Notes under the pieces: model-generated
Seen by the model: only the letters and a program-made list of their open reading frames with translations
What the model was told of the DNA's origin: nothing
Database searches by the model: none
Part shown: positions 48,967-57,445 of the stretch, piece after piece
Layout of the letters: each line of letters begins with the position of its first letter
How positions within the stretch are numbered: position 1 is the stretch's first letter
Made by a program: the position numbers and the translations under genes
Source: Actinoplanes auranticolor
GTDB lineage: Bacteria > Actinomycetota > Actinomycetes > Mycobacteriales > Micromonosporaceae
NCBI RefSeq assembly: GCF_018332655.1
Contig: NZ_BOQL01000006.1
Location: 124,001 to 188,000, forward strand
Reading direction: 5' to 3'
DNA length: 64,000 bases

Positions 48967-48994
48967 TCCCGCCGCGGGTGCGACGGGATCAGCG
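48961..48994. terminator. Perfect 11-bp hairpin between convergent genes
   Basis: CGCTGATCCCG (48961-48971) pairs exactly with CGGGATCAGCG (48984-48994), loop 12 bases. The first arm contains the DUF4190 stop codon. It lies just before the end of the convergent DoxX-like gene and should act in both directions. Confidence 0.75.
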
Positions 48995-49011
48995 GGCCGG
49001 TGCGGGTCTTG

Positions 49012-50049
49012 TCAGCTGGCCAGGGCCGGGCGGCGCAGCAGCCGGGTCCGCACCGGCGGCAGCCAGCGCACCAGCGCGGCGGTCCGCTCGTGGGAGCCGT
49101 AGGCGAGCAGCGTCAGGAAGATGCCGTAGACCGGCAGGTGGCCGAGCAGTTCGGTGCTGCCGAAGAGCAGCAGCGTCGCGTTGAACGGGATGCCGGCGAC
49201 CAGCACGGCGACCTGGGGCAGTGCCCCGGAGATCACCAGCAGGCCGAACAGCAGCTCGGTGGCCCCGGCCACGGCGACGAAGGTGTCCGGGCTCAGGTGG
49301 ATGCCGACCAGCGCGAAGACGTCGAGCTGCGGGAAGAGGTGCAGGGTCTCGCGGGCCAGCGCCGGGTTGGCGAGCTTCTCCGCGAAGGCGAGCGTGATCA
49401 GGGCGCCACCGGCACCCAGCCGCAGGCCGAGCAGCGCCCGGCGCAGGGTCACGGCGTCCGGCTCCACCCGGCCGAAGGTGTCGTCCGAGGGCGGCACGAA
49501 GGCCAGGAACACCGCGACGCCGAGCAGGTCCATGGCCGAGAGCAACCCGACCGGCCCGGTGAGCAGCAGTGCCAGCGGCCCGATCACGGCGAGACCCAGG
49601 GCCGCGGGGCGCAGCCGGATGCCGGTGATGAACCAGATGCCCAGCGCGCCCTCGGCCAGCAGCAGCGCGGATCCGCCGGCGAGGTCCTCGACCTTGAGAT
49701 CGTGGGTGAGGAAGTGGCCGGTGACCGCAGCGGCCAGCAGGGAGACGCCGAGGTGGATGGCGAGCAGCCGGGGCACGTACGGCACGATCCGGCCGATGAA
49801 CCGCAGCGGCCGCAGCTCCGGCGTGGGTAGGTACCGCAGGGCGACGTACCGCCACACGATGGTGACCAGGACGACGGCGAGGATCAGGCCGAAGGCGACC
49901 GGGCGCAGGGCGAAGGCCCAGTCGGTGGGGTAGGAGCCGGGCTCGTCGACGAACCACTTCTCGTGCGCCGACGCCGGGGAGGGCGACGCCAGCAGCGCCG
50001 CGGCGGCGGTGCCGGCAACTGCCGCACCGCGTCCCAGAGTGACCTTCAT
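49012..50049 (-). CDS. DoxX-like multi-pass membrane protein with exported N-terminal His
   Basis: A 345-residue membrane protein: signal peptide ~1-28 ending ASPASA, so the mature chain would begin His-Glu-Lys-Trp-Phe, followed by about eight transmembrane helices. The two halves each look like a four-helix DoxX-type bundle (for example LRLGAGGALITLAFAEKL with GxxxxxAxxEK). DoxX proteins are tied to quinone-linked or oxidative-stress functions. GGGAGCGGG precedes the ATG. A DevR/DosR-like box lies about 110 bp upstream. Family assignment is tentative; the role is unknown. Confidence 0.7.
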   Translation of the reverse strand: MKVTLGRGAAVAGTAAAALLASPSPASAHEKWFVDEPGSYPTDWAFALRPVAFGLILAVVLVTIVWRYVALRYLPTPELRPLRFIGRIVPYVPRLLAIHLGVSLLAAAVTGHFLTHDLKVEDLAGGSALLLAEGALGIWFITGIRLRPAALGLAVIGPLALLLTGPVGLLSAMDLLGVAVFLAFVPPSDDTFGRVEPDAVTLRRALLGLRLGAGGALITLAFAEKLANPALARETLHLFPQLDVFALVGIHLSPDTFVAVAGATELLFGLLVISGALPQVAVLVAGIPFNATLLLFGSTELLGHLPVYGIFLTLLAYGSHERTAALVRWLPPVRTRLLRRPALAS

Positions 50050-50158
50050 CGTTCCCGCTCCCTCTCACCCGGCGCCGCTCGGCTGCGGCGCCTGTCCCGC
50101 TGTACGTCGTCCTTTCTACGGGCGGACTGAGCTCTGTGGGGTGGTTGCGGGCCGGCTC

Positions 50159-50174
50159 AGGACCAAAGTCCCGG
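50159..50174. promoter_or_regulatory. DevR/DosR-like box
   Basis: AGGACCAAAGTCCCGG contains GGAC-N4-GTCC; on the minus strand GGGACTTTGGTCC matches 12 of 13 positions of the mycobacterial DosR core GGGACTWWAGTCC. A further GGGACC half-site follows at 50180-50186. It is 110-125 bp upstream of the DoxX-like gene, a position suited to activation under hypoxia. Confidence 0.5.
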
Positions 50175-50216
50175 GTATTCGGGACCTCCGCGGCCCGGCC
50201 CGGGTGCGGTTCGGTT

Positions 50217-51242
50217 TCAGGGCGCGGCGCGGCCCAGGGTGCTCTGCCGGGGGATCAGCCGGTGCTCGGCCAGCAGCTCCACCCCGGGCACCGGCCCGGG
50301 GCTGCCGATCCGCATGATCAGCCGCTCCACCGCCAGCTGCGCGATGGCGGTCTTGTCCGGCGAGATGGTGCTGATCGTGGGGTGGCTGTAACGCCCGTCC
50401 TCGATGTCGTCGTAGCCGATGATCGCGATGTCCTCGGGGATGCGCAGCCCGCGCTCGACGATGGTGTGGATCGCGCCCGAGGCGACCAGGTCGCTGTAGC
50501 AGAACACCGCGTCCGGTGGATCCTCCCGGTCGAGCAGTGCGGCCATCGCGGTCACGCCGTCGATCCGGTTGAACCGGGCGGTGCTGATGATCAGCGACTC
50601 GTCGACCGGCAGCCCGGCCGCGGCGTGGGCCGCGCGGAAGCCGCGGGTGCGCAACTGGGCCGCCTCGCCGGTCGCGTACGGCTGGTCGCCGATCGCCGCG
50701 ATCCGGCGGCGGCCCAGCGAGATCAGGTGGGTGACCGCGTCGGTGGAGGCGGCGATGTCGTCGATCCCGACGTGGTCGAAGGTGCCGTCGGAGACCCGCT
50801 CGCCCAGTACGACCAGGGGCAGGGCGAGATCACGCACGGTGAGATCCTGCTGGGACAGGCCCAGCGGGCTGATGATCATGCCGTCGAACAGGAAGCCCCG
50901 GGAGCCCCGGCCGATCAGCTCGCCCTCGTGCTGCCGGTCGCCGTCGGTCTGGTCGATCAGGACGTTGTAGCCGCCCTTGCGGGCGGCCGGGATGATCGCC
51001 TGCAGCAGCTCGGCGAAGTACGGCGTGTCCAGGTACGGCACGACGACGGCGATCTGCCCCGACCGCCCGTTGGCCAGGTTGCGGGCGAGCACGTTGGGCC
51101 GGTAGCCCAGCTCGGCGATGGCCCGTTCGACCTTCTCCCGGGTCGCCGGCGCCACCTGGGCGTAGCCGTTCACCACGTTGGAGACCGTACGGGGGGACAC
51201 CCCGGCGAGCTCGGCAACGTCACGCAGCGTGATGTCCCGCAT
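50217..51242 (-). CDS. LacI family transcriptional regulator of sugar utilisation
   Basis: A 341-residue repressor: LacI helix-turn-helix and hinge (ITLRDVAELAGVSPRTVSNVVNG, core GVSPRTVSNV; hinge LNGYRPNVLARNL-like) followed by a periplasmic-binding-protein-type effector domain. The ribosome site AAGGAGG is excellent. It is divergent from a sugar ABC transporter and GH51 arabinofuranosidase operon whose promoter carries the perfect palindrome TTGCAGC-GCTGCAA, the expected operator. The effector is probably an arabino-oligosaccharide or arabinose (inference from the linked GH51). Confidence 0.92.
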   Translation of the reverse strand: MRDITLRDVAELAGVSPRTVSNVVNGYAQVAPATREKVERAIAELGYRPNVLARNLANGRSGQIAVVVPYLDTPYFAELLQAIIPAARKGGYNVLIDQTDGDRQHEGELIGRGSRGFLFDGMIISPLGLSQQDLTVRDLALPLVVLGERVSDGTFDHVGIDDIAASTDAVTHLISLGRRRIAAIGDQPYATGEAAQLRTRGFRAAHAAAGLPVDESLIISTARFNRIDGVTAMAALLDREDPPDAVFCYSDLVASGAIHTIVERGLRIPEDIAIIGYDDIEDGRYSHPTISTISPDKTAIAQLAVERLIMRIGSPGPVPGVELLAEHRLIPRQSTLGRAAP

Positions 51243-51311
51243 GAGGCCCTCCTTGCTGAAGCGGGCCGACGTGGGCCCGAGGTGACGATCGTATTTCCGA
51301 GAGGTTGCCTC

Positions 51312-51357
51312 TTGCCAGAGCCGAGCGGCCGGTGCATAGTCCTTTGCAGCGCTGCAA
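51312..51357 (+). promoter_or_regulatory. Promoter and LacI operator of the ABC-GH51 operon
   Basis: TTGCCA (51312-51317), a 17-bp spacer and CATAGT (51335-51340) form a good promoter reading towards the ABC genes. The perfect 14-bp palindrome TTGCAGC-GCTGCAA (51344-51357) starts 4 bp after the -10, where a bound repressor would block initiation. The leader is about 150 nt. Confidence 0.78.
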
Positions 51358-51497
51358 TCGTAACTTACAACACACTTCACCGGGGATGGGCGCCACGGTC
51401 GTCCGGGCTCTCTCCCGCGGTTCCGCTCCCGCCTGCTGACTACGCAGAGCGAGCAGCGGCGATCCACCATGCGTAAATCCAGCCAGGAGGCCACCCC

Positions 51498-52871
51498 ATG
51501 AGATCCCGGAAGATGCCGACTATGAAACGTCCCATCATTGCTATGTCCGTGCTGGCCCTCGTGCTCGGGGCGGGCGCCTGCTCGGGTGGCGATGACGGTG
51601 GCGGCACCGCGGCCAAGCCGACCAACTGCACCAACAAGATCGTTCACCCCGAGGCCAAGGCCGTGTCGGTCTGGGCCTGGTACCCGAACATGGCCAAGGT
51701 CGTCGACAACTTCAACAACGCCCACACCGACGTGCAGGTCTGCTGGACCAACGCGGGTCAGGGTGCGCCGCAGTACGCCAAGTTCCAGACGGCGATCTCG
51801 GCCAAGAAGGGTGCGCCCGACGTGATCATGCTGGAGGCCGACCAGCTCGTCGGCTTCGAGATCCAGGACGCCCTGGTCGACCTGGCCCCGTACGGTGCCA
51901 ACGACGTGAAGGCCAAGTTCAGCGCGGGTGCCTGGAAGGACGTGTCGCAGGGCGACGCGGTCTACGCCATCCCGGTCGACGGCGGCCCGATGGCGATGAT
52001 CTACCGCACCGACGTGTTCACCAAGTACGGCATCAAGACCCCGCCGAAGACCTGGGCCGAGTACGCCGAGGCCGCCGCCAAGGTCAAGGCCGCGGGCGGG
52101 CCGAACTTCGGCGACTTCGGCAGCAACGTGCCGGCCGTGGCCACCGCGCTGATGATCCAGAAGGGCGCCAACCCGTTCACCTACGACCTGGCCAACAAGC
52201 AGAACATCACCATCAAGCTCGACGACCAGGCCACCAAGGACGTGCTGAACTACTGGGGTGACCTGGCCACCAGGAAGCTCATCGGCACCGAGGACCAGTT
52301 CACCACCGACTACATCGCCGGCGTCGTCAACGGCAAGTACGCGACGTACGTCTCCGCCGCCTGGGCGCCCGGCTACCTGACCGGGGCCGGCGTCGGCAGC
52401 GGCAAGGAGAAGGGCAAGTTCGCCGTGGCGCCGCTGCCGCAGTGGGACGCCGGCGCGCCGGTCTCGGTCAACTGGGGTGGATCGACCTTCGCGGTGACCT
52501 CGCAGGCGTCCGACAAGAAGGCCGCGGCCGAGGTGGCGAAGGGTCTCTACGCCGACGAGGCGTCCCTGACCGACGGCTGGAAGACGCAGACCATCTTCCC
52601 GCTCAACCAGGACGTGCTGAAGTCCGAGGCGTTCGTCAACAACAAGGTGGAGTTCTTCAACGGGCAGACGGCGAACAAGGACATCTACATCCCGGCCGCG
52701 AACGCGTACCAGGGTGCGACGTACAGCCCGTTCACCGTGTACTACTACGCCCAGCTCCAGGCCCAGATCGTGAAGCTCAACAGCGGTAAGATCACCGGTG
52801 ACCAGGCCGCCACCGAGCTGCAGGACATCATGGTCAAGTACGCCAAGAGCCAGGGCTTCACCGTCCAGTGA
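51498..52871 (+). CDS. Sugar ABC transporter substrate-binding lipoprotein
   Basis: A 457-residue extracellular solute-binding protein (family 1, MalE-like). The signal peptide ends in the lipobox-like GAGAC, with Cys about residue 28 as the lipid anchor, followed by a Gly/Asp linker. The mature domain shows VWAWYPNMAKVVDNFN, KGAPDVIMLEADQL and a Trp-rich binding region (SAAWAPGYL, NWGGSTFAV). GGAGG precedes the ATG. It is the first gene of an operon with two permeases and a GH51 enzyme. The ligand is probably an arabinose-containing oligosaccharide. No ATPase gene is present; a shared MsmK-type ATPase elsewhere is expected. Confidence 0.93.
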   Translation: MRSRKMPTMKRPIIAMSVLALVLGAGACSGGDDGGGTAAKPTNCTNKIVHPEAKAVSVWAWYPNMAKVVDNFNNAHTDVQVCWTNAGQGAPQYAKFQTAISAKKGAPDVIMLEADQLVGFEIQDALVDLAPYGANDVKAKFSAGAWKDVSQGDAVYAIPVDGGPMAMIYRTDVFTKYGIKTPPKTWAEYAEAAAKVKAAGGPNFGDFGSNVPAVATALMIQKGANPFTYDLANKQNITIKLDDQATKDVLNYWGDLATRKLIGTEDQFTTDYIAGVVNGKYATYVSAAWAPGYLTGAGVGSGKEKGKFAVAPLPQWDAGAPVSVNWGGSTFAVTSQASDKKAAAEVAKGLYADEASLTDGWKTQTIFPLNQDVLKSEAFVNNKVEFFNGQTANKDIYIPAANAYQGATYSPFTVYYYAQLQAQIVKLNSGKITGDQAATELQDIMVKYAKSQGFTVQ

Positions 52872-52880
52872 CCGCCGGCC

Positions 52881-52915
52881 GGACGGCCGCCCGGTCCACC
52901 GTGCGGCGGCCGTCC
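52881..52915 (+). terminator. Intercistronic stem-loop after the binding-protein gene
   Basis: GGACGGCCGCC (52881-52891) pairs perfectly with GGCGGCCGTCC (52905-52915), loop 13 bases, between the binding protein and the first permease. Such structures typically cause partial termination or 3' protection so that the binding protein is made in excess. Confidence 0.7.
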
Positions 52916-52961
52916 GTCCCCTTCCACGCTGCGACGACGCCGCAGAGGAGACGTGAACCCC

Positions 52962-53924
52962 ATGGCCGTCATCAGATCGACACCGCCCGCGGCGCTGCGT
53001 GACAGCACCGGCGTACCCCGGGCCACCGCGCCGCCCCGGCGCCGCAGCCCGGCCCGCCGCGGCGCCGTCGGCTGGCTCTTCATCCTCCCGTTCCTGGTGG
53101 TGTTCGCGGTCTTCCTCGTCGCGCCACTGCTGTACGCGGGCTACCTCAGCCTCTACACCAAGGGGCTCGCGACCGGCACGACCTTCGCCGGGATCGACAA
53201 CTACACCCGGGCCTTCACCGACCCGTCGTTCCTCAAGGGACTATGGCTGGTGCTGCGGTTCAGCCTGGTGGTGATCCCGCTGCAGATGATCGTCGCGCTG
53301 GTCGCGGCGCTGGTGCTGGACGAGGTCACCGGCCGGCTGGCCCGCTTCTCCCGGCTGATGATCTTCCTGCCGTACGCGGTCCCGGCCGTGCTCGGCGCGC
53401 TGATGTGGGGCTTCCTCTACAGCCCCAGCTTCGGGCCGCTGGAACAGATCTCCTCGCTGTTCAACGTCCAGGCGCCGTTCCTGCTCAGCCAGGGCAACAT
53501 CTTCTACGGCCTGCTCAACGTGGTCACCTGGCAGTGGTCCGGCTACTACATGGTGATCATCTACGCCGCGCTGAAGAGCATCGACTCGTCGATCTACGAG
53601 GCCGCCCGGATCGACGGGGCGAGCTCGCGGCAGATCGCGCTGCGCATCAAGGTGCCCATGGTGTCGTCCGCGTTCGTGCTGATCCTGGTCTTCTCGCTGA
53701 TCGGCACGCTGCAGTTCTTCGCCGAGCCGCAGATCCTCGGGCCGATCGCCAACGGCTCGGTGACGCCCGACTACACGCCCAACATCTACGCGTTCAACCT
53801 GGCGTTCGCCTACGCGCAGTTCAACTACGCCTCGGCGATCTCGTTCGCGCTGGGCTTCGTGGTCTTCCTGGCCGTCGCCATCTTCATGGTCGCCACCCGC
53901 AAGCGAGGGAGCATCTTCACGTGA
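52962..53924 (+). CDS. Sugar ABC transporter permease (MalF/UgpA type)
   Basis: A 320-residue inner-membrane permease with six transmembrane helices and the cytoplasmic EAA loop EAARIDGASSRQIALRIKVP near residues 210-230, which contacts the ATPase. The ATG at 52962 is 11 bases after GAGGAG; a GTG at 52953 is too near that site. The second permease gene overlaps its stop by four bases. It forms the transmembrane channel with that protein for the sugar captured by the upstream lipoprotein. Confidence 0.93.
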   Translation: MAVIRSTPPAALRDSTGVPRATAPPRRRSPARRGAVGWLFILPFLVVFAVFLVAPLLYAGYLSLYTKGLATGTTFAGIDNYTRAFTDPSFLKGLWLVLRFSLVVIPLQMIVALVAALVLDEVTGRLARFSRLMIFLPYAVPAVLGALMWGFLYSPSFGPLEQISSLFNVQAPFLLSQGNIFYGLLNVVTWQWSGYYMVIIYAALKSIDSSIYEAARIDGASSRQIALRIKVPMVSSAFVLILVFSLIGTLQFFAEPQILGPIANGSVTPDYTPNIYAFNLAFAYAQFNYASAISFALGFVVFLAVAIFMVATRKRGSIFT

Positions 53925-54766
53925 GCAACCGCCACATCGGGGCGAAGCTGTTCCTGCTCGCCCTGGTCTGCTACTTCCTGGTCCCGGTCTGGTGGCTGCT
54001 CGTGGCCAGCACGAAGAACGCCGAGGGCCTGTTCTCCGGTTCGGGTGCCCTGTGGTTCAACGGCTTCCACCTCGTCGACAACCTGCGGGACCTGTTCACC
54101 TTCAACAACGGCGAGTATTTGCGCTGGCTGGGCAACTCCGTGCTCTACGCGCTGACCGGCGGGATCGGCTCGACGGTCATCTCGGTGCTGGCCGGCTACG
54201 GCTTCGCGAAGTACCGGTTCCGCGGGCGCAACCTCACCTTCGCCCTGGTGCTGGGCGCGGTGATGGTGCCGCTGACCGCCCTGGTCATCCCCACGTTCGT
54301 GATGATGAGCAACGCCGGGCTGACCGACACGGTCTGGGCGGTCATCCTGCCGTCGCTGCTCAGCCCGTTCGGCGTGTACCTGATGCGGGTCTACACCTCG
54401 GCGTCGGTGCCCGACGAACTGCTCGACGCGGCGCGCATCGACGGCGCCGGCGAACTGCGTACGTTCCTGCGGGTGGCGCTGCCGCTGATGCGCCCGGCCG
54501 TGATCACCGTGCTGCTGCTCTCGGTCGTCGCGACCTGGAACAACTACTTCCTGCCGCTGACCATGCTGTCCGACTCGAAGCTCTACCCGCTCACCGTGGG
54601 CATCGGCCTGTGGTCGCAGCTGGCCAGCTCCAACAACGGCGGCGGCCAGTCGCTGTGGAGCCTGATCATCACCGGCTCGCTGGTGTCCATCGTCCCGCTC
54701 GTCTTCGCCTTCCTCACCCTGCAGAAGTACTGGCAGGGCGGGCTCGCCGTCGGCAGCCTCAAGTGA
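53921..54766 (+). CDS. Sugar ABC transporter permease (MalG/UgpE type)
   Basis: A 281-residue permease with six transmembrane helices and the EAA-type loop DELLDAARIDGAGELRTFLRVALP (core ARIDGAGELRTF) near residues 165-190. The GTG at 53921 overlaps the stop of the first permease (GTGA), so both subunits are made in equal amounts. The arabinofuranosidase gene follows after 26 bp. This completes the membrane part of a CUT1-type importer, still lacking its ATPase in this window. Confidence 0.93.
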   Translation: MSNRHIGAKLFLLALVCYFLVPVWWLLVASTKNAEGLFSGSGALWFNGFHLVDNLRDLFTFNNGEYLRWLGNSVLYALTGGIGSTVISVLAGYGFAKYRFRGRNLTFALVLGAVMVPLTALVIPTFVMMSNAGLTDTVWAVILPSLLSPFGVYLMRVYTSASVPDELLDAARIDGAGELRTFLRVALPLMRPAVITVLLLSVVATWNNYFLPLTMLSDSKLYPLTVGIGLWSQLASSNNGGGQSLWSLIITGSLVSIVPLVFAFLTLQKYWQGGLAVGSLK

Positions 54767-54792
54767 CATCCCCCTCGACCCCCGGGAGACCC

Positions 54793-56301
54793 GTGCTTTC
54801 CGCCAGCTTCACCCTCGATCCCGCCTTCACCGTCGCACCGGTCTCCCGCCGCACCTTCGGGTCCTTCGTGGAGCACATGGGCCGCTGCGTCTACACCGGG
54901 ATCTACGAGCCGTCGCACCCCACCGCGGACGCCGACGGCTTCCGCCAGGACGTGCTCGCGCTGACCCGCGAGCTGGGCGTCTCGGTCGTGCGCTACCCCG
55001 GCGGCAACTTCGTCTCCGGCTACCGCTGGGAGGACGGCATCGGCCCGGTGGCCGACCGGCCGGTGCGCCGTGACCTGGCCTGGCACAGCCTGGAGACCAA
55101 CGAGATCGGCATCGACGAATTCATGCGCTGGGCGCGCAAGGCCGGGGTGGAGGTGATGTACGCGGTCAACCTCGGCACCCGCGGCGTCCAGGAGGCCCTG
55201 GACGTGCAGGAGTACCTGAACCAGCCCGACCGCACCCACCTGGCCCGGCTGCGACAGGCCAACGGCACGACCGAACCGTACGGCATCACCATGTTCTGCC
55301 TCGGCAACGAGCTCGACGGACCGTGGCAGACCGGGCACAAGACCGCCCACGAGTACGGCCGCCTCGCGATGGAGACGGCCCGGGCGATGCGCAGTGCCGA
55401 GCCGGGACTGGAGCTGGTGGCCTGCGGCAGCTCGTCGTCCTCGATGCCGACGTTCGCCGCGTGGGAGGCCGAGGTGCTCGAACTGACCTACGACGCCGTG
55501 GACTACATCTCCGCGCACGCCTACTACGAGCCGATCGACGGCGACCTGGGCAGCTTCCTGGCCTCGGCGGTCGACATGGACCACTTCGTCACCAGCGTCG
55601 CGGCCACCGCCGACAGCGTCGGGGCCAAGCTCAAGAGCCGCAAGAAGCTCAAGATCTCCTTCGACGAGTGGAACGTCTGGTACCAGAGCGCCTTCCAGGC
55701 GACCCAGGAGACCGAATGGCAGGTGGCGCCACGGGTCATCGAAGACGCGTACACCGTCGCCGACGCCGTGGTGGTCGGCAACCTGCTGATCTCCCTGCTG
55801 CGCCACAGCGACCGGGTCACCGCCGCCTGCCAGGCCCAGCTGGTCAACGTCATCGCGCCGATCCGGACCGAGCCCGGCGGCCCGGCCTGGCGGCAGACGA
55901 TCTTCCACCCGTTCGCGCTGACCTCGCGGCTGGCCCGCGGCGAGGTCCTGCGCGTGGAGCCGCAGTCGCCGACCTACGACACCGCCCGCTTCGGTTTGGT
56001 GCCACTGCTGGACGCGGTCGCCACCCACGACGCCGAGACCGGTGACGTGACCGTCTTCGTGGTGAACCGGCACCTCACCGACAGCCTCGACCTGGCCGTC
56101 CCGCTGTCCGGCTTCCGGGCCGGCCTGCGGGTGACCGAGTCGTGGACCCTCGCGGACGAGGACCTCTACGCGATGAACACGGCCGACGACCCGGAGCGCG
56201 TGGTGCCCGGCCCGGCCAAGGACGCGGACATCACCGACGGCGTGCTGCGGGCCAGCCTGCCGCCGGTGTCATGGACCGCGATCCGGCTCACCACCGGCTG
56301 A
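54793..56301 (+). CDS. GH51 alpha-L-arabinofuranosidase, intracellular
   Basis: A 502-residue family GH51 enzyme that releases terminal alpha-L-arabinofuranose from arabinan or arabinoxylan oligosaccharides. The (beta/alpha)8 barrel carries the acid/base Glu173 in CLGNELDGPW and the nucleophile Glu292 in FDEWNVWY; a C-terminal beta-sandwich follows. VVRYPGGNFVSGYRWEDG (core RYPGGNFVSGY) is a family hallmark. There is no signal peptide, so it works in the cytoplasm on imported oligosaccharides. The GTG at 54793 follows GGGAGA. It is the last gene of the LacI-controlled ABC operon and is followed by a large hairpin. Confidence 0.95.
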   Translation: MLSASFTLDPAFTVAPVSRRTFGSFVEHMGRCVYTGIYEPSHPTADADGFRQDVLALTRELGVSVVRYPGGNFVSGYRWEDGIGPVADRPVRRDLAWHSLETNEIGIDEFMRWARKAGVEVMYAVNLGTRGVQEALDVQEYLNQPDRTHLARLRQANGTTEPYGITMFCLGNELDGPWQTGHKTAHEYGRLAMETARAMRSAEPGLELVACGSSSSSMPTFAAWEAEVLELTYDAVDYISAHAYYEPIDGDLGSFLASAVDMDHFVTSVAATADSVGAKLKSRKKLKISFDEWNVWYQSAFQATQETEWQVAPRVIEDAYTVADAVVVGNLLISLLRHSDRVTAACQAQLVNVIAPIRTEPGGPAWRQTIFHPFALTSRLARGEVLRVEPQSPTYDTARFGLVPLLDAVATHDAETGDVTVFVVNRHLTDSLDLAVPLSGFRAGLRVTESWTLADEDLYAMNTADDPERVVPGPAKDADITDGVLRASLPPVSWTAIRLTTG

Positions 56302-56305
56302 CCAG

Positions 56306-56391
56306 CGCCGATCAGCCGCCACGGCGCCGCCGTCCCACCGGGTATGCCGGACGGCGCCGCCGCGGCGGGCAGACCGGGCGCCTGATCGGCG
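56306..56391. terminator. Nested cruciform between convergent genes
   Basis: An outer stem CGCCGATCAG (56306-56315) / CTGATCGGCG (56382-56391) encloses an inner stem CGCCGTCC (56328-56335) / GGACGGCG (56349-56356). It begins 5 bp after the GH51 stop and precedes the end of the convergent cytidylyltransferase gene; a bidirectional terminator is the simplest reading. Confidence 0.65.
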
Positions 56392-56432
56392 GGTGGCTGT
56401 GTCGCGCCGGAAGACTGCGATCCCCGTGGCGA

Positions 56433-56852
56433 TCAGGACGGGCGGGTCCGGACCCGGGAGATGAGGCCGGTGGTGGACACCCCCGGGGTGTAGCGGACCA
56501 GCCTCAGCCGGCCGGCCGCGGCCACCGGTCCGTAGACCTCGGCGACCGCCTCGGGGGTGATGTCGTCGCCGTGCACGACCAGCGCGATGTCGTGCTCGTC
56601 GAGGAAGTCCAGGGTCACCCGGTACGGCGCCGCGGGCAGGACCTCGTCGGCGTACCGGCACGCCGCGATCACGGCGACGCGTTCGGCCAGGGTCATGATC
56701 GGCCGGCGTTTGTAGGACGCCACGGTCTCGTCGGACAGCACGCCGACGATCAGGTGGTCGCCGTGCTGCCGGGCCGCCTGCAGCAGGGCCACGTGGCCGG
56801 GATGGAAGAGGTCACCCACCATGTCGACGTAGACGCGCGCCGCCGCGGTCAT
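56433..56852 (-). CDS. Small cytidylyltransferase/adenylyltransferase-like protein
   Basis: A 139-residue nucleotidyltransferase of the HxGH superfamily: VYVDMVGDLFHPGHVALL carries the HxGH-type motif (HPGH) and GVSTTGLISRVRTR the C-terminal phosphate-binding motif (ISxxxTR-like). Length and VGVLSDETVASYKRRP resemble ethanolamine-phosphate or glycerol-phosphate cytidylyltransferases, which make CDP-linked head groups for lipids or teichoic acids. The start overlaps the stop of the upstream gene on the same strand by four bases, indicating coupling. The true substrate is unknown. Confidence 0.85.
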   Translation of the reverse strand: MTAAARVYVDMVGDLFHPGHVALLQAARQHGDHLIVGVLSDETVASYKRRPIMTLAERVAVIAACRYADEVLPAAPYRVTLDFLDEHDIALVVHGDDITPEAVAEVYGPVAAAGRLRLVRYTPGVSTTGLISRVRTRPS

Positions 56853-57364
56853 CGGTCCTGGTGGATCGCCTGCTGCGGGCGGCGCGACGGTGGCCGGCCG
56901 GGCGGGCCGCCGGCCAGGGCCGCCCAGGTGATGGTGTCCTGGCCGGGTGGCAGGCAGCACGCGTCGGTCGCCGCGTCCCGGCCGCGCCGCGCGGCTCCGG
57001 CGACCGGCGGCAACTGCTCCTCGTGGGTCCGCCGCGGCGATGATCCGTCCAGCAGGACGGCCCGCGCGGCGCGGAGGGCGCGGGACAGCGGAACCTGAGC
57101 CGGCCGGGCGTCGATGCCCTCGCTCTGCGCCACGATCGGCACCGGGGCAGTTCCGGACCGGCCGGAAAGCTCGGCGATGAGGGGGAACAGCCGGGGCTCG
57201 GACACGGCCTGCGCCGACAGACTCATCAGCAGCGGGGCCGGGCGCCGGGCGATCCGGGCGGTCAGGCCGGCCCGCAACGCCCGGACGGACCCGGTGTCGG
57301 GAGCTCCCTCGACGGTGACGGCGGTGGTCGTCGCGCCGGTGTCGAAACTGCAGGTCAAAGGCAT
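56849..57364 (-). CDS. Hypothetical protein, possibly STAS-like
   Basis: A 171-residue protein. Residues 1-95 have an alternating strand/helix pattern (TAVTVEGAPDTGSVRALRAGL, then PAPLLMSLSAQAVSEPRLF) reminiscent of a degenerate STAS fold; the C-terminal part is low-complexity, Arg/Pro-rich, with two adjacent cysteines. GGAGG precedes the ATG at 57364. It is translationally coupled to the cytidylyltransferase gene downstream. I cannot assign a function; the STAS resemblance rests on secondary-structure pattern only. Confidence 0.6.
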   Translation of the reverse strand: MPLTCSFDTGATTTAVTVEGAPDTGSVRALRAGLTARIARRPAPLLMSLSAQAVSEPRLFPLIAELSGRSGTAPVPIVAQSEGIDARPAQVPLSRALRAARAVLLDGSSPRRTHEEQLPPVAGAARRGRDAATDACCLPPGQDTITWAALAGGPPGRPPSRRPQQAIHQDR

Positions 57365-57445
57365 CCGGTGTGATTCCTCCGCGGGCTGGGAGCGGTTGTT
57401 GCCGCGGGCATACCCGTTGATCGGTACGCCATGCGGGGCCGGTCG

